64,000 bases of DNA from Rhizobium jaguaris (GTDB lineage: Bacteria; Pseudomonadota; Alphaproteobacteria; Rhizobiales; Rhizobiaceae), in the NCBI RefSeq assembly GCF_003627755.1, contig NZ_CP032694.1:3401501-3465500 (forward strand), given 5' to 3'. Positions 42,660 to 50,573 of the stretch are shown here, piece after piece. A program made the position numbers and the translations under genes. The number at the start of each line of letters is the position of its first letter. The stretch's first letter is position 1. The notes under the pieces are model-generated. The model worked only from the letters and a program-made list of their open reading frames with translations. It did no database searches and was not told the origin of the DNA.

Positions 42660-44312
42660 ATGTCGTCGCGCCTTGATCTCAGCCTGTTTCCGGACCTTCC
42701 GCCAGAGGTTATCAAAGCCTTTGCGGCGATGCAGTTCGAGCTGTCGGTCGAGCGTGCTGCGCGTCAGCATGAGCAGGCTGTGGTGGCCGAAAAGGACGCC
42801 TTCATCGCCGAGCTGAAGGAACTGATCGAGAAGCTTGAGGGGCAGGTTCACGACTATCGGCGCACCAAGTTCGGGCCGAAATCGGAAAAGCTCGATCCGG
42901 CGCAGATGGAACTGGCGCTGGAAGACCTTGAAACGGCGATTGCCGAAACACAGGCGCGGATCGCCGCCGTCGAGAAAAAGATCGAAGCCAGCGCATCCGA
43001 TCCGGAAAAGGCCGCTCCTCGCAAGGAGCGTAAGGCCCGTGCACTGCCCGAACACCTGCCGCGGGTCGAGAAGGTGATTGAGCCCGACAGTATTGTCTGC
43101 CCCTGTGGTTGCGGCAACATGGTCCGGATCGGCGAAGATCGGACGGAACGGCTCGACCGGATTCCGGCACGCTACGAGGTGATCGTCACGATCCGCCCGA
43201 AATACGCATGCCCCAAGGGTCGAACGGGCGTCGTCCAAGCCAGAGCGCCGGCGCATCTCTTGGAAGGGAGCTGGCCGACGGAAGCCCTTCTGGCTGAGAT
43301 TGCCGTCTCCAAGCATTCCGAACATATGCCGCTCAACCGGCAGGCCGAAGTCATGGCGCGACACGGGGTGCCGATAGACCGCACGGTCCTGGCCGATTGG
43401 CTTGGGCGCACGGGCAGCGAAATCGCACCGGTGGTCGACCACATGGCCGAACGGCTGCTGTCGGAAAGCGCGCGGCTCTATGTCGACGAGACCACGGCTC
43501 CGGTGTTGGATCCGGGGCGCGGCAAGACGAAGACCGGTTATCTATGGGCCGTGTTGCGTGACGATCGCGGCTGGAATGGCTCCGCGCCGTCGGGCGTGGT
43601 GTTCCATTATCGACCTGGGCGTAAAGGCGAATATGCCGCTGAAATCCTCGACGGCTTCAACGGGACAATCCAGGTGGATGCCTACGGTGGTTACTCTCAC
43701 CTCGCCACGTCGGACCGGATGGGTGGCGACCCCTTGAAGCTGGCTTTCTGTTGGGCGCACGGACGCAGGAAGCTGATCAAGGCCACGCCAAAGAGTGGAT
43801 CGCCCATCGTCGACGAGGCGCTGGTGCGGATCGCCGCGCTCTACAAGATCGAAGACAGTATCCGGGGCTCAGATCCCAAACATCGCCGGGCAGTTCGACA
43901 GGACCTGTCCCTCCCGCTGGTGGACGAGTTCTTCACCTGGCTGGCAGCGCAAGCCAAGCGCATCTCACGCAAGTCTGACCTCGGAAAAGCCCTGGCTTAT
44001 ATGCTAACGCGGCAGGACGGCTTCCGGCTGTTCCTGGACGACGGCCACGTCGATATCGACTCCAACCTGGTGGAAAACGCGATCCGCCGACCCGCCATGA
44101 ACCGCCGCAATGCGCTCTTTGCGGGGCACGATGAAGGGGGCCGCAATTGGGCCCGGTTTGCCAGCCTGATCGGCACTTGTAAAATGAACGGCGTTGAGCC
44201 CTACGCCTATCTGTGCGACCTCTTCACCCGCCTCGCAAACGGCCACCTCGCCAAAGACATCGACGCCCTGATGCCATGGGCTTATGCGCAACGGATCAGA
44301 GCCTCACAATGA
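42660..44312 (+). CDS. tnpC: IS66 transposase TnpC
   Basis: 550 residues. Order: N-terminal coiled coil (residues 20-60), zinc-finger-like segment CPCGCGNMVRIGEDRTERLD (about 142), helix-turn-helix region HSEHMPLNRQAEVMARHGVP, and the DDE catalytic core with Asp in RLYVDETTAPVLDPG, Asp in IQVDAYGGYSHL and Glu in NLVENAIRPPAMNRRNALF. The C-terminal SLIGTCKMNGVEPYAYLCDL is typical of the family. Appears full length and intact. Confidence 0.95.
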   Translation: MSSRLDLSLFPDLPPEVIKAFAAMQFELSVERAARQHEQAVVAEKDAFIAELKELIEKLEGQVHDYRRTKFGPKSEKLDPAQMELALEDLETAIAETQARIAAVEKKIEASASDPEKAAPRKERKARALPEHLPRVEKVIEPDSIVCPCGCGNMVRIGEDRTERLDRIPARYEVIVTIRPKYACPKGRTGVVQARAPAHLLEGSWPTEALLAEIAVSKHSEHMPLNRQAEVMARHGVPIDRTVLADWLGRTGSEIAPVVDHMAERLLSESARLYVDETTAPVLDPGRGKTKTGYLWAVLRDDRGWNGSAPSGVVFHYRPGRKGEYAAEILDGFNGTIQVDAYGGYSHLATSDRMGGDPLKLAFCWAHGRRKLIKATPKSGSPIVDEALVRIAALYKIEDSIRGSDPKHRRAVRQDLSLPLVDEFFTWLAAQAKRISRKSDLGKALAYMLTRQDGFRLFLDDGHVDIDSNLVENAIRRPAMNRRNALFAGHDEGGRNWARFASLIGTCKMNGVEPYAYLCDLFTRLANGHLAKDIDALMPWAYAQRIRASQ

Positions 44313-44409
44313 GCTCGTCAGGTACTCTTCGGTGAGCTCATTTGACGGCCCGTAGATCAACCTCAGACCGCTGCAACTGAAAATTCGATGGGGCGTGGAC
44401 GCCGCATAC

Positions 44410-44417
44410 ATCGAAAC
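44410..44417 (+). repeat. Target-site duplication, right
   Basis: ATCGAAAC immediately after the right inverted repeat, identical to 41707-41714. Confidence 0.9.
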
Positions 44418-44773
44418 GCGCCGTGTTGGTAGATATTTTACCATCAACACCACCGAAAAAGCAGTCGAATATATGCTGGAGGAATGGCCTGAAAAGCAAA
44501 ATGGGAACTCATTCATCGCAGCAAAGCAGGCTCTGATTGATGCTCACGCCGGCAAGATCTCAACAGAAGTAGCGCGCCGCGCATTTTTAGCGGCGGCGGA
44601 AGAAGCTCAGATATTTTTCTTCAGGGCATGAAGTGAGACGCGGCGGGGAAACCGTGGAACGCGAAGCGTGTTCCCTGCCGCGCTTGGTCGAGAGCCACCG
44701 TTGTTGAGTGAAAGGGCCTCGGGTTTCCCCCAATCGCAGTGGGAGCGTTCGGAAGCATCACGACCGAGGAATA

Positions 44774-45001
44774 TCAAATTAGGTTCATTAGCAATTCGCC
44801 TAAAAATTGGCCCAGCAATTCAAAGAACGCCGCGGGTGAATATGCGAAGGGGGCGCTGGCCGCAAGACCAACAAAGCCGAGCGCGATGGCCGCAACCAGT
44901 CCATGCTTCTCCCAACCAAATGCCGCGCCGAAGCCGGTACCGGCTGCTACGATCGAAACTGCCCATCTCCATCTAAACGTGATCGTCAAAATACGTAGCA
45001 T
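44774..45001 (-). CDS. Small two-helix membrane protein (75 aa)
   Basis: ATG at 45001 with GGAAAG upstream. Two hydrophobic segments (AVSIVAAGTGFGAAFG and LVAAIALGFVGLAASAPFAY) around a short charged loop (WEKHG), basic N-terminus (RILTITFRWRW), giving a clear inside-positive hairpin. No family recognised. Confidence 0.5.
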   Translation of the reverse strand: MLRILTITFRWRWAVSIVAAGTGFGAAFGWEKHGLVAAIALGFVGLAASAPFAYSPAAFFELLGQFLGELLMNLI

Positions 45002-45183
45002 TTTGGCTTTCCGGTCGAACAGCGGTCAAATTATCTGCAATGAGCGTTCGCGTTATCGTTGTAGATAATATGCCGCCGTCATGTTTGCTAGGAGGTCGGT
45101 CGCGCTTTTGATCTGCGCGTCTTGACTCATTCGCGACATGAACGATCAGGAGCGGACGTTGCTATGAGCAACGCTACCGCGAA

Positions 45184-45435
45184 TCACTGCCTGAAGAAAA
45201 TTCCCGCCTCTTCCGCCGCCGCCAAGAACGCGGTCCGCGCGGAGTCAATTGAAACCTTTCCACCGTGAGCATTGATCAGCGCCAGCTTGGCGGCCTTGAA
45301 AGCTTCACTTCCTCGCTTCCCCGACCATTCGAAAAGCATAAATTCAGCCGCCCGTTCCGTGCTTGTGATCGTGACCATCCGACCGAGCTTGTCGCTCTGT
45401 ATCGTCACCGAGTGATCCCACCATTGATGTGCCAT
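45184..45435 (-). CDS. DUF982 family protein (copy 5)
   Basis: 83 residues from the ATG at 45435 (GGGAGG eight bases upstream). Complete DUF982 plan: WWDHSVTIQSDKLGRMVTIT, STERAAEFMLFEWSGKRGSE, AFKAAKLALINAHGGKVSID, then RTAFLAAAEEAGIFF. Similar to the reconstructed copy 4, but on the opposite strand. Function unknown. Confidence 0.8.
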   Translation of the reverse strand: MAHQWWDHSVTIQSDKLGRMVTITSTERAAEFMLFEWSGKRGSEAFKAAKLALINAHGGKVSIDSARTAFLAAAEEAGIFFRQ

Positions 45436-45489
45436 GTTCGTGTCCTCCCATCGCAACAACTGAAATGTCGGGGAGTCGTTCCGATGGGC

Positions 45490-45709
45490 TCACGGACCCG
45501 CCTTGGCCAGCCACGAAATGATATTGGTGAAATAGGTCGTCAGGATAAATGTGAGCGCCGACGACGAAGAGGCCGCCTATCCCGCGCTGTTTCCAGGCTC
45601 GGACTTCTTCTGTCACCGGCTTCATAACTTTTACGTCATCCTGGACGTCCTTCATACCGGTTTCTACCTTGCTCACTCTGTCGACAAGATCGTCCATTCT
45701 CCGATGCAT
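45490..45709 (-). pseudogene. DUF1515 gene fragment, truncated and frameshifted
   Basis: Reading leftward: HRRMDDLVDRVSKVETGMKD, VQDDVKVMKPVTEEVRAWKQ, RGIGGLFVVG, then a one-base shift restores ALTFILTTYFTNIISWLAKA and a stop. This matches DUF1515, a rhizobial family with a coiled coil followed by one membrane helix. The N-terminal third is missing: at 45705-45709 the homology stops exactly where the recombinase relic begins on the other strand. Confidence 0.6.
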
Positions 45710-46115
45710 CGAGGAGCGGCTGATCGAGCAGGCGGCGAGGGGAACGATCGACGAAGAAGATGTTCTCGCTGTATTGCCCGGCCTGAAAGCCGAGCGCAGC
45801 CGCCTGAAGGCGGAGCTCGAGGCCGAAGAGCCGCCGACCAACATCATTGAGCTGAAACCGAAGGCGGTCGAGAAATTCAGAGAAGACGCTGAACAGATTG
45901 CTGAGATCGTCAATGTACCTGGCACAGAGCCATCAATCGAGCTCGTAAAGGCATTCCGGGAAGTGGTTTCGAGCGTGATCGTGCACCCACGCGTTCCGGG
46001 CGAAAAATATCAATATGAAATAAAGGGTTGGCTATCCGCGCTCGCCGGCGAAGAGTTGTCGGCTGTTCTGATGGTAGCGGAGGAGGGATTTGAACCCCCG
46101 ACACAAGGATTATGA
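45705..46115 (+). pseudogene. Large serine recombinase, C-terminal relic
   Basis: The readable part is CIEERLIEQAARGTIDEEDV, LAVLPGLKAERSRLKAELEA, later AFREVVSSVIVHPRVPGEKY and IKGWLSALAGEELSAVLMVA. This is the coiled-coil/C-terminal portion of large serine recombinases (resolvase-type integrases); the catalytic N-terminus and zinc ribbon are absent. The last residues (VAEEGFEPPTQGL) are encoded by the antisense of the tRNA-Met 3' half, as happens when an element is integrated at the end of a tRNA gene. Confidence 0.65.
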
Positions 46116-46148
46116 TTCCTCTGCTCTGACCTACTGAGCTACTCCGCC
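46072..46148 (-). tRNA. tRNA-Met (CAT)
   Basis: Reading leftward from 46148: acceptor GGCGGAG, D arm GCTC...GAGC, anticodon stem GAGGA/TCCTT with loop ATCATAA (anticodon CAT), variable region, T arm GGGGG-TTCAAAT-CCCTC, acceptor CTCCGCT, discriminator A and encoded CCA (46072-46074). The G1-T72 end pairing and sequence fit an elongator tRNA-Met; a tRNA-Ile2 with lysidine-modified CAT is the alternative. Confidence 0.92.
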
Positions 46149-46308
46149 ATATCCGCATAATCTCTTGGATTATACGTGAGGCCAAACAAAACCGCTGCTC
46201 GATGAACATGGGCTCGTCGGTTGAGCGGCTTATAAGGTGCGGTTCGGCTTTGTGTCAAGCGGATGATTTGGAAAAATCAGCGCTTTCCCCTGCCCGCGCC
46301 GCGCGTCG

Positions 46309-47508
46309 TCAGGCGGCGACGGGGCTGGCTAGCAATGCCTTCAGCGAGGCTTCCGCGATCGGTTCGCGCTCGGAGCGTTCTATGAAGCCGCCGCCGTAGA
46401 CGCGGGCGTCGTCACCGGGGGCGGAATAGAGCGCGCAGGCCTGGCCAGGGGCGACACCGGCCTCGCCGATCGCGAGGTCGACATAGATGCCGGTCGCATC
46501 GAAATGCAGCACGGCAGGGGCCGGCGCGCGGGTCGAGCGGACCTTGGCGTAGCAGGCAAAGCCCTCGCCGGATGCCGCCTTGGCCAGCGGCTCGTCGCCC
46601 AGCCAGTTCACATCCCGGAGATAGACGCGATGCGTCTCCAACGCCTCTTTCGGGCCGACAATGACGCGGCGCGAGCGGGCGTCGAGATAGACGACATATA
46701 GCGGCTCCCCGGTCGCGATACCGATACCGCGGCGCTGGCCGATCGTATAGTGCAGGATGCCCTCGTGATGACCGAGCACGCGGCCGTCGAGATGGACGAT
46801 CTCGCCCGCAAGTGCCGCATTCGGCTTCAGCTTAGCGATCACGTCGGAATATTTGCCCTGCGGCACGAAACAAATGTCCTGGCTGTCAGCCTTCTTCGCA
46901 ACGACGAGGCCCATCTCCTCGGCAAGCGCTCGCGTCTCCGACTTCGGCATGCCGCCGAGCGGAAAGCGCAGATAGTCGATCTGTTCCTGCGTGGTGGCAA
47001 AGAGGAAATAGCTCTGGTCGCGATCGGCATCAGCCGGGCGATAGAGCGCGCGGCGGCCGGGGTGGTCGGCGGATGGGTTCGGGCGCGAACGGATATAATG
47101 GCCGGTCGCCAGCGCATCGGCACCGAGCTCCTTGGCGGTCGCCAGAAGATCGGCGAACTTGACGGTCTGGTTGCAGGCAACACAGGGGATCGGCGTCTCG
47201 CCGGCAACATAGCTTTCGGCGAAGGGATTGATCACCGTCTCGCGGAAACGCTTTTCATAGTCGAGCACGTAATGCGGAATGCCAAGCGTCTCGCAGACGC
47301 GACGGGCATCGTCGATATCCTGGCCGGCGCAGCAGGAGCCGGCGCGGTGAACGGCGGCGCCATGATCGTAGAGCTGCAGCGTGATCCCGAGCACATCGTA
47401 GCCCTGACGCTTTAGAATGCCGGCCACGACGGAACTGTCGACGCCGCCCGACATGGCGACGACGACGCGCGTATCTTCCGGCCTCTTGTCAAAATCCAGT
47501 GTGTTCAC
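46309..47508 (-). CDS. mnmA: tRNA-specific 2-thiouridylase MnmA
   Basis: 399 residues if begun at the GTG at 47508 ([12 protein letters not shown]), the start seen in rhizobial relatives; an ATG at 47556 would add 16 residues. It thiolates U34 of tRNA-Lys, -Glu and -Gln. PP-loop [16 protein letters not shown] at the N-terminus; catalytic cysteines in [14 protein letters not shown] and [10 protein letters not shown]; tRNA-binding GHYIRSRP and [17 protein letters not shown] are all present. Monocistronic, next to tRNA-Met. Confidence 0.95.
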   Translation of the reverse strand: MNTLDFDKRPEDTRVVVAMSGGVDSSVVAGILKRQGYDVLGITLQLYDHGAAVHRAGSCCAGQDIDDARRVCETLGIPHYVLDYEKRFRETVINPFAESYVAGETPIPCVACNQTVKFADLLATAKELGADALATGHYIRSRPNPSADHPGRRALYRPADADRDQSYFLFATTQEQIDYLRFPLGGMPKSETRALAEEMGLVVAKKADSQDICFVPQGKYSDVIAKLKPNAALAGEIVHLDGRVLGHHEGILHYTIGQRRGIGIATGEPLYVVYLDARSRRVIVGPKEALETHRVYLRDVNWLGDEPLAKAASGEGFACYAKVRSTRAPAPAVLHFDATGIYVDLAIGEAGVAPGQACALYSAPGDDARVYGGGFIERSEREPIAEASLKALLASPVAA

Positions 47509-47720
47509 GGTCTTGCCGCCAATCTCAGTCGATATCAGGTGCTGTCTTCTGTCCACCGGTTGCCATGCAAAAGCGGCGGATTTTTATCATCTGCTGGCGC
47601 GCGGCGACTTAGCCGCCCGGCCTTGATGGATCACGGATATAGAAAGGATTGCTGCCCGGCGCAAGGGGCGGCGAATCAGCGGCATTGCGACAGCCGCTCG
47701 TCATGAGATGAAACTGCCGA

Positions 47721-48371
47721 TCAACCTCTGGCTTTGAGCAGCCGGATGAGATTGCGGGCCCGGCGAAAGGCCGTCGCCGCTGCGCCGACGGCAACGATCC
47801 AGAGGGCGACGGTCAACACCCACGAGCCGCCGCTCCACAAGACTTCGACGACCGACAGCAGAGCGGCAGCGGTCATCGTTGCCATGCGGTGCTGCTTGGC
47901 CATCGGCCCGCCGAAATCGCTGGGATTGCCGGTGGCGCGGCCAAGCTCGCGGACATAGGCGGTCAGAACGGCAAAGGCGGCCGCGGCCCAGCCAAGGCCG
48001 GGTGCGGCGATGCCGTAGCCGACGCCGGCAAAGATCAGGATATCGGCAACGCGATCGGGGAATTCATTCCAGAACGGCCCATCCTCCTCGCCCTTGCCAC
48101 CCTCGACCGCGACCATTCCGTCCAGCAGATTGCAGAGCAGGCGAAGTTGGCAGAACAGTGCCGCAAGGATCAGGAATATGGCGCGCAGCCCAGCGCTGCC
48201 CTGCCCCGATAGCCAGAAGGAACCGCCGGCCAGCGCCGCCATGACCATGCTTGCCTGCGATATCCGGTTCGGTGTCACCGACAATGCGGTCATGTACCGC
48301 GCCAGCGCCTGTGCCCAGCGCGTGTTGCGGCTAGCCAATGGCCGCCTGTCGCCCTTTCCCCCCCCCGCCAT
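47721..48371 (-). CDS. CDP-alcohol phosphatidyltransferase family protein
   Basis: 216 residues from the ATG at 48371. Integral membrane enzyme with about five helices. The CDP-alcohol motif is present in expanded form as CNLLDGMVAVEGGKGEEDG and then PFWNEFPDRVADI: DGxxA...G...D...D, although the usual Arg after Ala is replaced by Val and the spacing is longer. It transfers a phosphatidyl group from CDP-diacylglycerol to an alcohol such as inositol or glycerol phosphate. Last gene of the plsC-cdsA operon, which supplies its CDP-diacylglycerol. Which alcohol is used is unclear. Confidence 0.85.
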   Translation of the reverse strand: MAGGGKGDRRPLASRNTRWAQALARYMTALSVTPNRISQASMVMAALAGGSFWLSGQGSAGLRAIFLILAALFCQLRLLCNLLDGMVAVEGGKGEEDGPFWNEFPDRVADILIFAGVGYGIAAPGLGWAAAAFAVLTAYVRELGRATGNPSDFGGPMAKQHRMATMTAAALLSVVEVLWSGGSWVLTVALWIVAVGAAATAFRRARNLIRLLKARG

Positions 48372-48375
48372 GGAC

Positions 48376-48762
48376 CTAACGCCTCCCGCCCGAAATCGAA
48401 TAATTGTAGATCGCCGCATAGCTGGTAGAGACCAGCAGCGGCACCGCGATGGTTCGCAATATCTCCGGCGTGCCGCTGATCACATGGATCGTCACCAATA
48501 TGGCGGTTGAGCCGAGACAGGCGATCAGTGGCGGCGCCCAGAGAGCCGTGAAACCGCTGAAGCGTTTCGACAGGGCTTCGACCACCGATTTGAGAAACAG
48601 CGTCAGGCAGGCCGACAGAATGCCCTGAACGAGACCGGCGATCACCGGACGCGGCATCGGATGCATGCGGTTGGCAAAGACAGCCCAGCCGCCCATGGCG
48701 AGGAAGGCGAAAAGCACGTGCATGATACTGCTGCCGGCAAGCGCCCTCCCCCACGCGGTCAT
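48376..48762 (-). CDS. Membrane protein of unknown function in phospholipid operon (128 aa)
   Basis: ATG at 48762 overlaps the cdsA stop (ATGA) and the stop lies four bases before the next gene, so it is translationally coupled on both sides. Four probable membrane helices: SIMHVLFAFLAMGGWAVFAN, PVIAGLVQGILSACLTLFL, WAPPLIACLGSTAILVTIHV, and the C-terminal TIAVPLLVSTSYAAIYNYSI. No family recognised; position argues for a role in phospholipid synthesis or transport. Confidence 0.75.
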   Translation of the reverse strand: MTAWGRALAGSSIMHVLFAFLAMGGWAVFANRMHPMPRPVIAGLVQGILSACLTLFLKSVVEALSKRFSGFTALWAPPLIACLGSTAILVTIHVISGTPEILRTIAVPLLVSTSYAAIYNYSISGGRR

Positions 48763-49709
48763 GACAGCGACCACCAGTAGCGCACGAGATGGAAAAAGAT
48801 CGGCGCTGAGAAGACGACGGAATCCAGCCGATCGATTAGCCCTCCATGACCTTCGATCAGATGCCCCCAGTCCTTGACCCCGCGATCCCTCTTGATCGCC
48901 GACATCACCAACCCGCCGAAGAAGCCCATCAGGGTAATCACGAAAGCAAGCAGGCCCGCCTGCAGCGGCGTGAACGGGGTGATCCACCAGAGCGCCGCCC
49001 CGATCAGCGTCGCGCTCGCAACACCACCGACAAAGCCTTCGACCGTTTTGGACGGCGACAGTTTCGGTGCAATCTTGTGGCGGCCGAAGAGCTTGCCCCA
49101 GACATATTGCAGGACATCGCTGAGCTGCACGACGATGACGAGGAAGGCGATCAAGAGGACGTTGCGCCCTTCGTAGCCGGGTATGTGGAGGGTCAGCAGT
49201 GCCGGCACATGCGAAGCACAGAAGACGCAAATCATCAGCGCCCATTGCACCTCGGCGATGCGGATCAGGAAGCGCTCGGTATCGCCGCGCAAGACCGCGA
49301 TGATCGGCATGAACAAAAACGCATAAACCGGGATAAAGATCGAATAGATGCCGTACTGTTCGGCCCAGAGCAGATAATATTGAAGCGGCAGCGCAACGAA
49401 AAATGCGGCGGCCAGCGCCCAATGGTCGGCGCGCCGGGTGTTGGTCAGTGTGATGAATTCCCGCAGCGCCGCAAATGAGCAGAAGGCAAAGAGCAGGATG
49501 ACGCCGGCGCGGCCCGCCAGAAAGGCGATGCCGATCAGGATCACCATTACCCACCAGGCCTTGATGCGGGCATTCAGGTTTTCGATCGCCGCGTTGGAGC
49601 CATCCGGCGACAGGCGCCGCTGCAGCACATAGCCGATAACGGAAGCGACGAGCAGCACGCCGAGGATACCGAGAATAAGGTGGATGAGATCGGAGCTTGC
49701 TGCGCTCAT
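48759..49709 (-). CDS. cdsA: Phosphatidate cytidylyltransferase (CDP-diacylglycerol synthase)
   Basis: 316 residues, eight or so membrane helices. Converts phosphatidic acid plus CTP to CDP-diacylglycerol. The CdsA signature is intact near the C-terminus: SAIKRDRGVKDWGHLIEGHG followed by GLIDRLDS, with the K-D, HGG and DR-D metal/CTP ligands; upstream QLSDVLQYVWGKLFGRHKIA and PKLSPSKTVEGFVGG are also typical. The start overlaps the plsC stop by four bases. Probably a second CdsA paralogue, since the essential cdsA of alphaproteobacteria usually lies with frr/uppS. Confidence 0.92.
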   Translation of the reverse strand: MSAASSDLIHLILGILGVLLVASVIGYVLQRRLSPDGSNAAIENLNARIKAWWVMVILIGIAFLAGRAGVILLFAFCSFAALREFITLTNTRRADHWALAAAFFVALPLQYYLLWAEQYGIYSIFIPVYAFLFMPIIAVLRGDTERFLIRIAEVQWALMICVFCASHVPALLTLHIPGYEGRNVLLIAFLVIVVQLSDVLQYVWGKLFGRHKIAPKLSPSKTVEGFVGGVASATLIGAALWWITPFTPLQAGLLAFVITLMGFFGGLVMSAIKRDRGVKDWGHLIEGHGGLIDRLDSVVFSAPIFFHLVRYWWSLS

Positions 49710-50395
49710 TCGCTATTCCCCATTTGTTTGGGAGAGAGCGCCAGCAGCGCCGCTTGCGCGCGCACCAGAAAATCCGCCTTCTCTTCGTCTGCGCCGATAC
49801 GCAGCGCGTTGCCGAAGGTCACCGTGCAGATCAGCGGAATGGGTACGAATTCGCCTTTGGGCATGACGCGATTGAGATTGTTGATCCAGACGGGAACAAG
49901 ATCGATATCGGGGCGCATCTTCGCCAGATGAAACAGCCCGCTCTTGAACGGTTGCAAAGGCGCTTCCGTCAGGTTCCGTGTGCCCTCGGGAAACAGGATC
50001 AGGGAGCAGCCCGCATCGATGGCAGCGGCCATCTGTTCCACCGGATCTTCTGTCCGTGCCTCGCGGACCCGTTCGATGAGCACGGCATTGAATACGTCGC
50101 GGCCGATGAAGCTCTTCAGCCTCGATTTCAGCCAATAGTCGGCGCCCGCGACTGGACGCGTCCTCTGTCGGAGCCGCGGTGGAAGCACCGCCCAGATAAG
50201 GATGAAATCGCCATTGCTGGAGTGATTGGCGAAATAGACGCACCGTTCGGAGGGTACGCCGCTCTCCGCCCAGATCGCTCTCACGGCGGTGATGGCACGC
50301 GCAAAGAGCACGATCGCCGCCGCAACCGGTTTCGTAAGCCAAGCCGCCACGGGCTTGCCCATCACTCGCCGACCATTTTCTTGCGAGGCCCCCAT
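49706..50395 (-). CDS. plsC: 1-acyl-sn-glycerol-3-phosphate acyltransferase family protein
   Basis: 229 residues. PlsC-type acyltransferase that makes phosphatidic acid at the membrane. Catalytic block I is FANHSSNGDFIL (NHX4D-like, His and Asp kept) and block III is LILFPEGTRNL; block IV VPVWINNLNRVMPKGE follows. First gene of the overlapping plsC-cdsA-orf-phosphatidyltransferase operon, so it supplies the substrate for CdsA. An internal ATG at 50362 is an alternative start. Confidence 0.88.
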   Translation of the reverse strand: MGASQENGRRVMGKPVAAWLTKPVAAAIVLFARAITAVRAIWAESGVPSERCVYFANHSSNGDFILIWAVLPPRLRQRTRPVAGADYWLKSRLKSFIGRDVFNAVLIERVREARTEDPVEQMAAAIDAGCSLILFPEGTRNLTEAPLQPFKSGLFHLAKMRPDIDLVPVWINNLNRVMPKGEFVPIPLICTVTFGNALRIGADEEKADFLVRAQAALLALSPKQMGNSE

Positions 50396-50519
50396 GACAA
50401 AGAGATAGGCATGTTTGAAGGGGAGCCGATAGCCCGATGAACGGACTTATCCACAGCCCGTTAGGAGGTGCATTCCAACGGCAGAGCAGGTTTCGGCGAA
50501 GGGACTGCATATAACGAAA

Positions 50520-50547
50520 AGCCCGGCGCAGTTTCCTGCACCGGGCT
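50520..50547 (-). terminator. serA terminator
   Basis: Read leftward: AGCCCGGTGCAG-gaaa-CTGCGCCGGGCT followed by TTTTCGTT; 12-bp stem with one mismatch. Lies 27 bases past the serA stop. Confidence 0.85.
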
Positions 50548-50573
50548 ACGTGTCGCTCTTGGGAGGAGCAAGT

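Larger units (their letters stand above)
41715..44409 (+). mobile_element. Complete IS66-family insertion sequence (2695 bp)
   Basis: Left inverted repeat GTAAGCGCCGTCTCCGCCCC at 41715; the right end, read inward on the minus strand from 44409, is GTATGCGGCGTCCACGCCCC. The terminal 28 bases match at 22 positions, and both begin with the family's GTA. It carries the three standard genes tnpA, tnpB and tnpC, all apparently intact, and is flanked by an 8-bp direct repeat. Intact ends and genes suggest a recent insertion. Confidence 0.92.
41674..44631 (+). pseudogene. DUF982 gene (copy 4) interrupted by IS66-family element
   Basis: The 5' part is 41674-41714 (ATG after GGAGG; MTPQTWTLAVTIE) and the 3' part is 44418-44631 (RRVGRYFTINTTEKAVEYML onwards to FFRA). 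Removing the element and one copy of its 8-bp duplication (ATCGAAAC) joins the parts in frame to an 84-residue DUF982 protein with the family's WPEKQNGNSF and RRAFLAAAEEAQIF segments. The residual 3' frame could still start at GTG 44395, inside the element, but would lack the native N-terminus. Nearest relative is copy 3. Confidence 0.85.

Noticed and set aside
44344..44355. GACGGCCCGTAG as the right end of the IS66 element
   Set aside because: It resembles the left repeat weakly, but the true right end at 44409 matches over 28 bases and is followed by the exact 8-bp duplication.
48376..49554. A 392-codon minus-strand frame covering cdsA and the next gene
   Set aside because: Its first two thirds are the wrong frame of cdsA; only the last 128 codons, from the ATG at 48762, are a credible gene.
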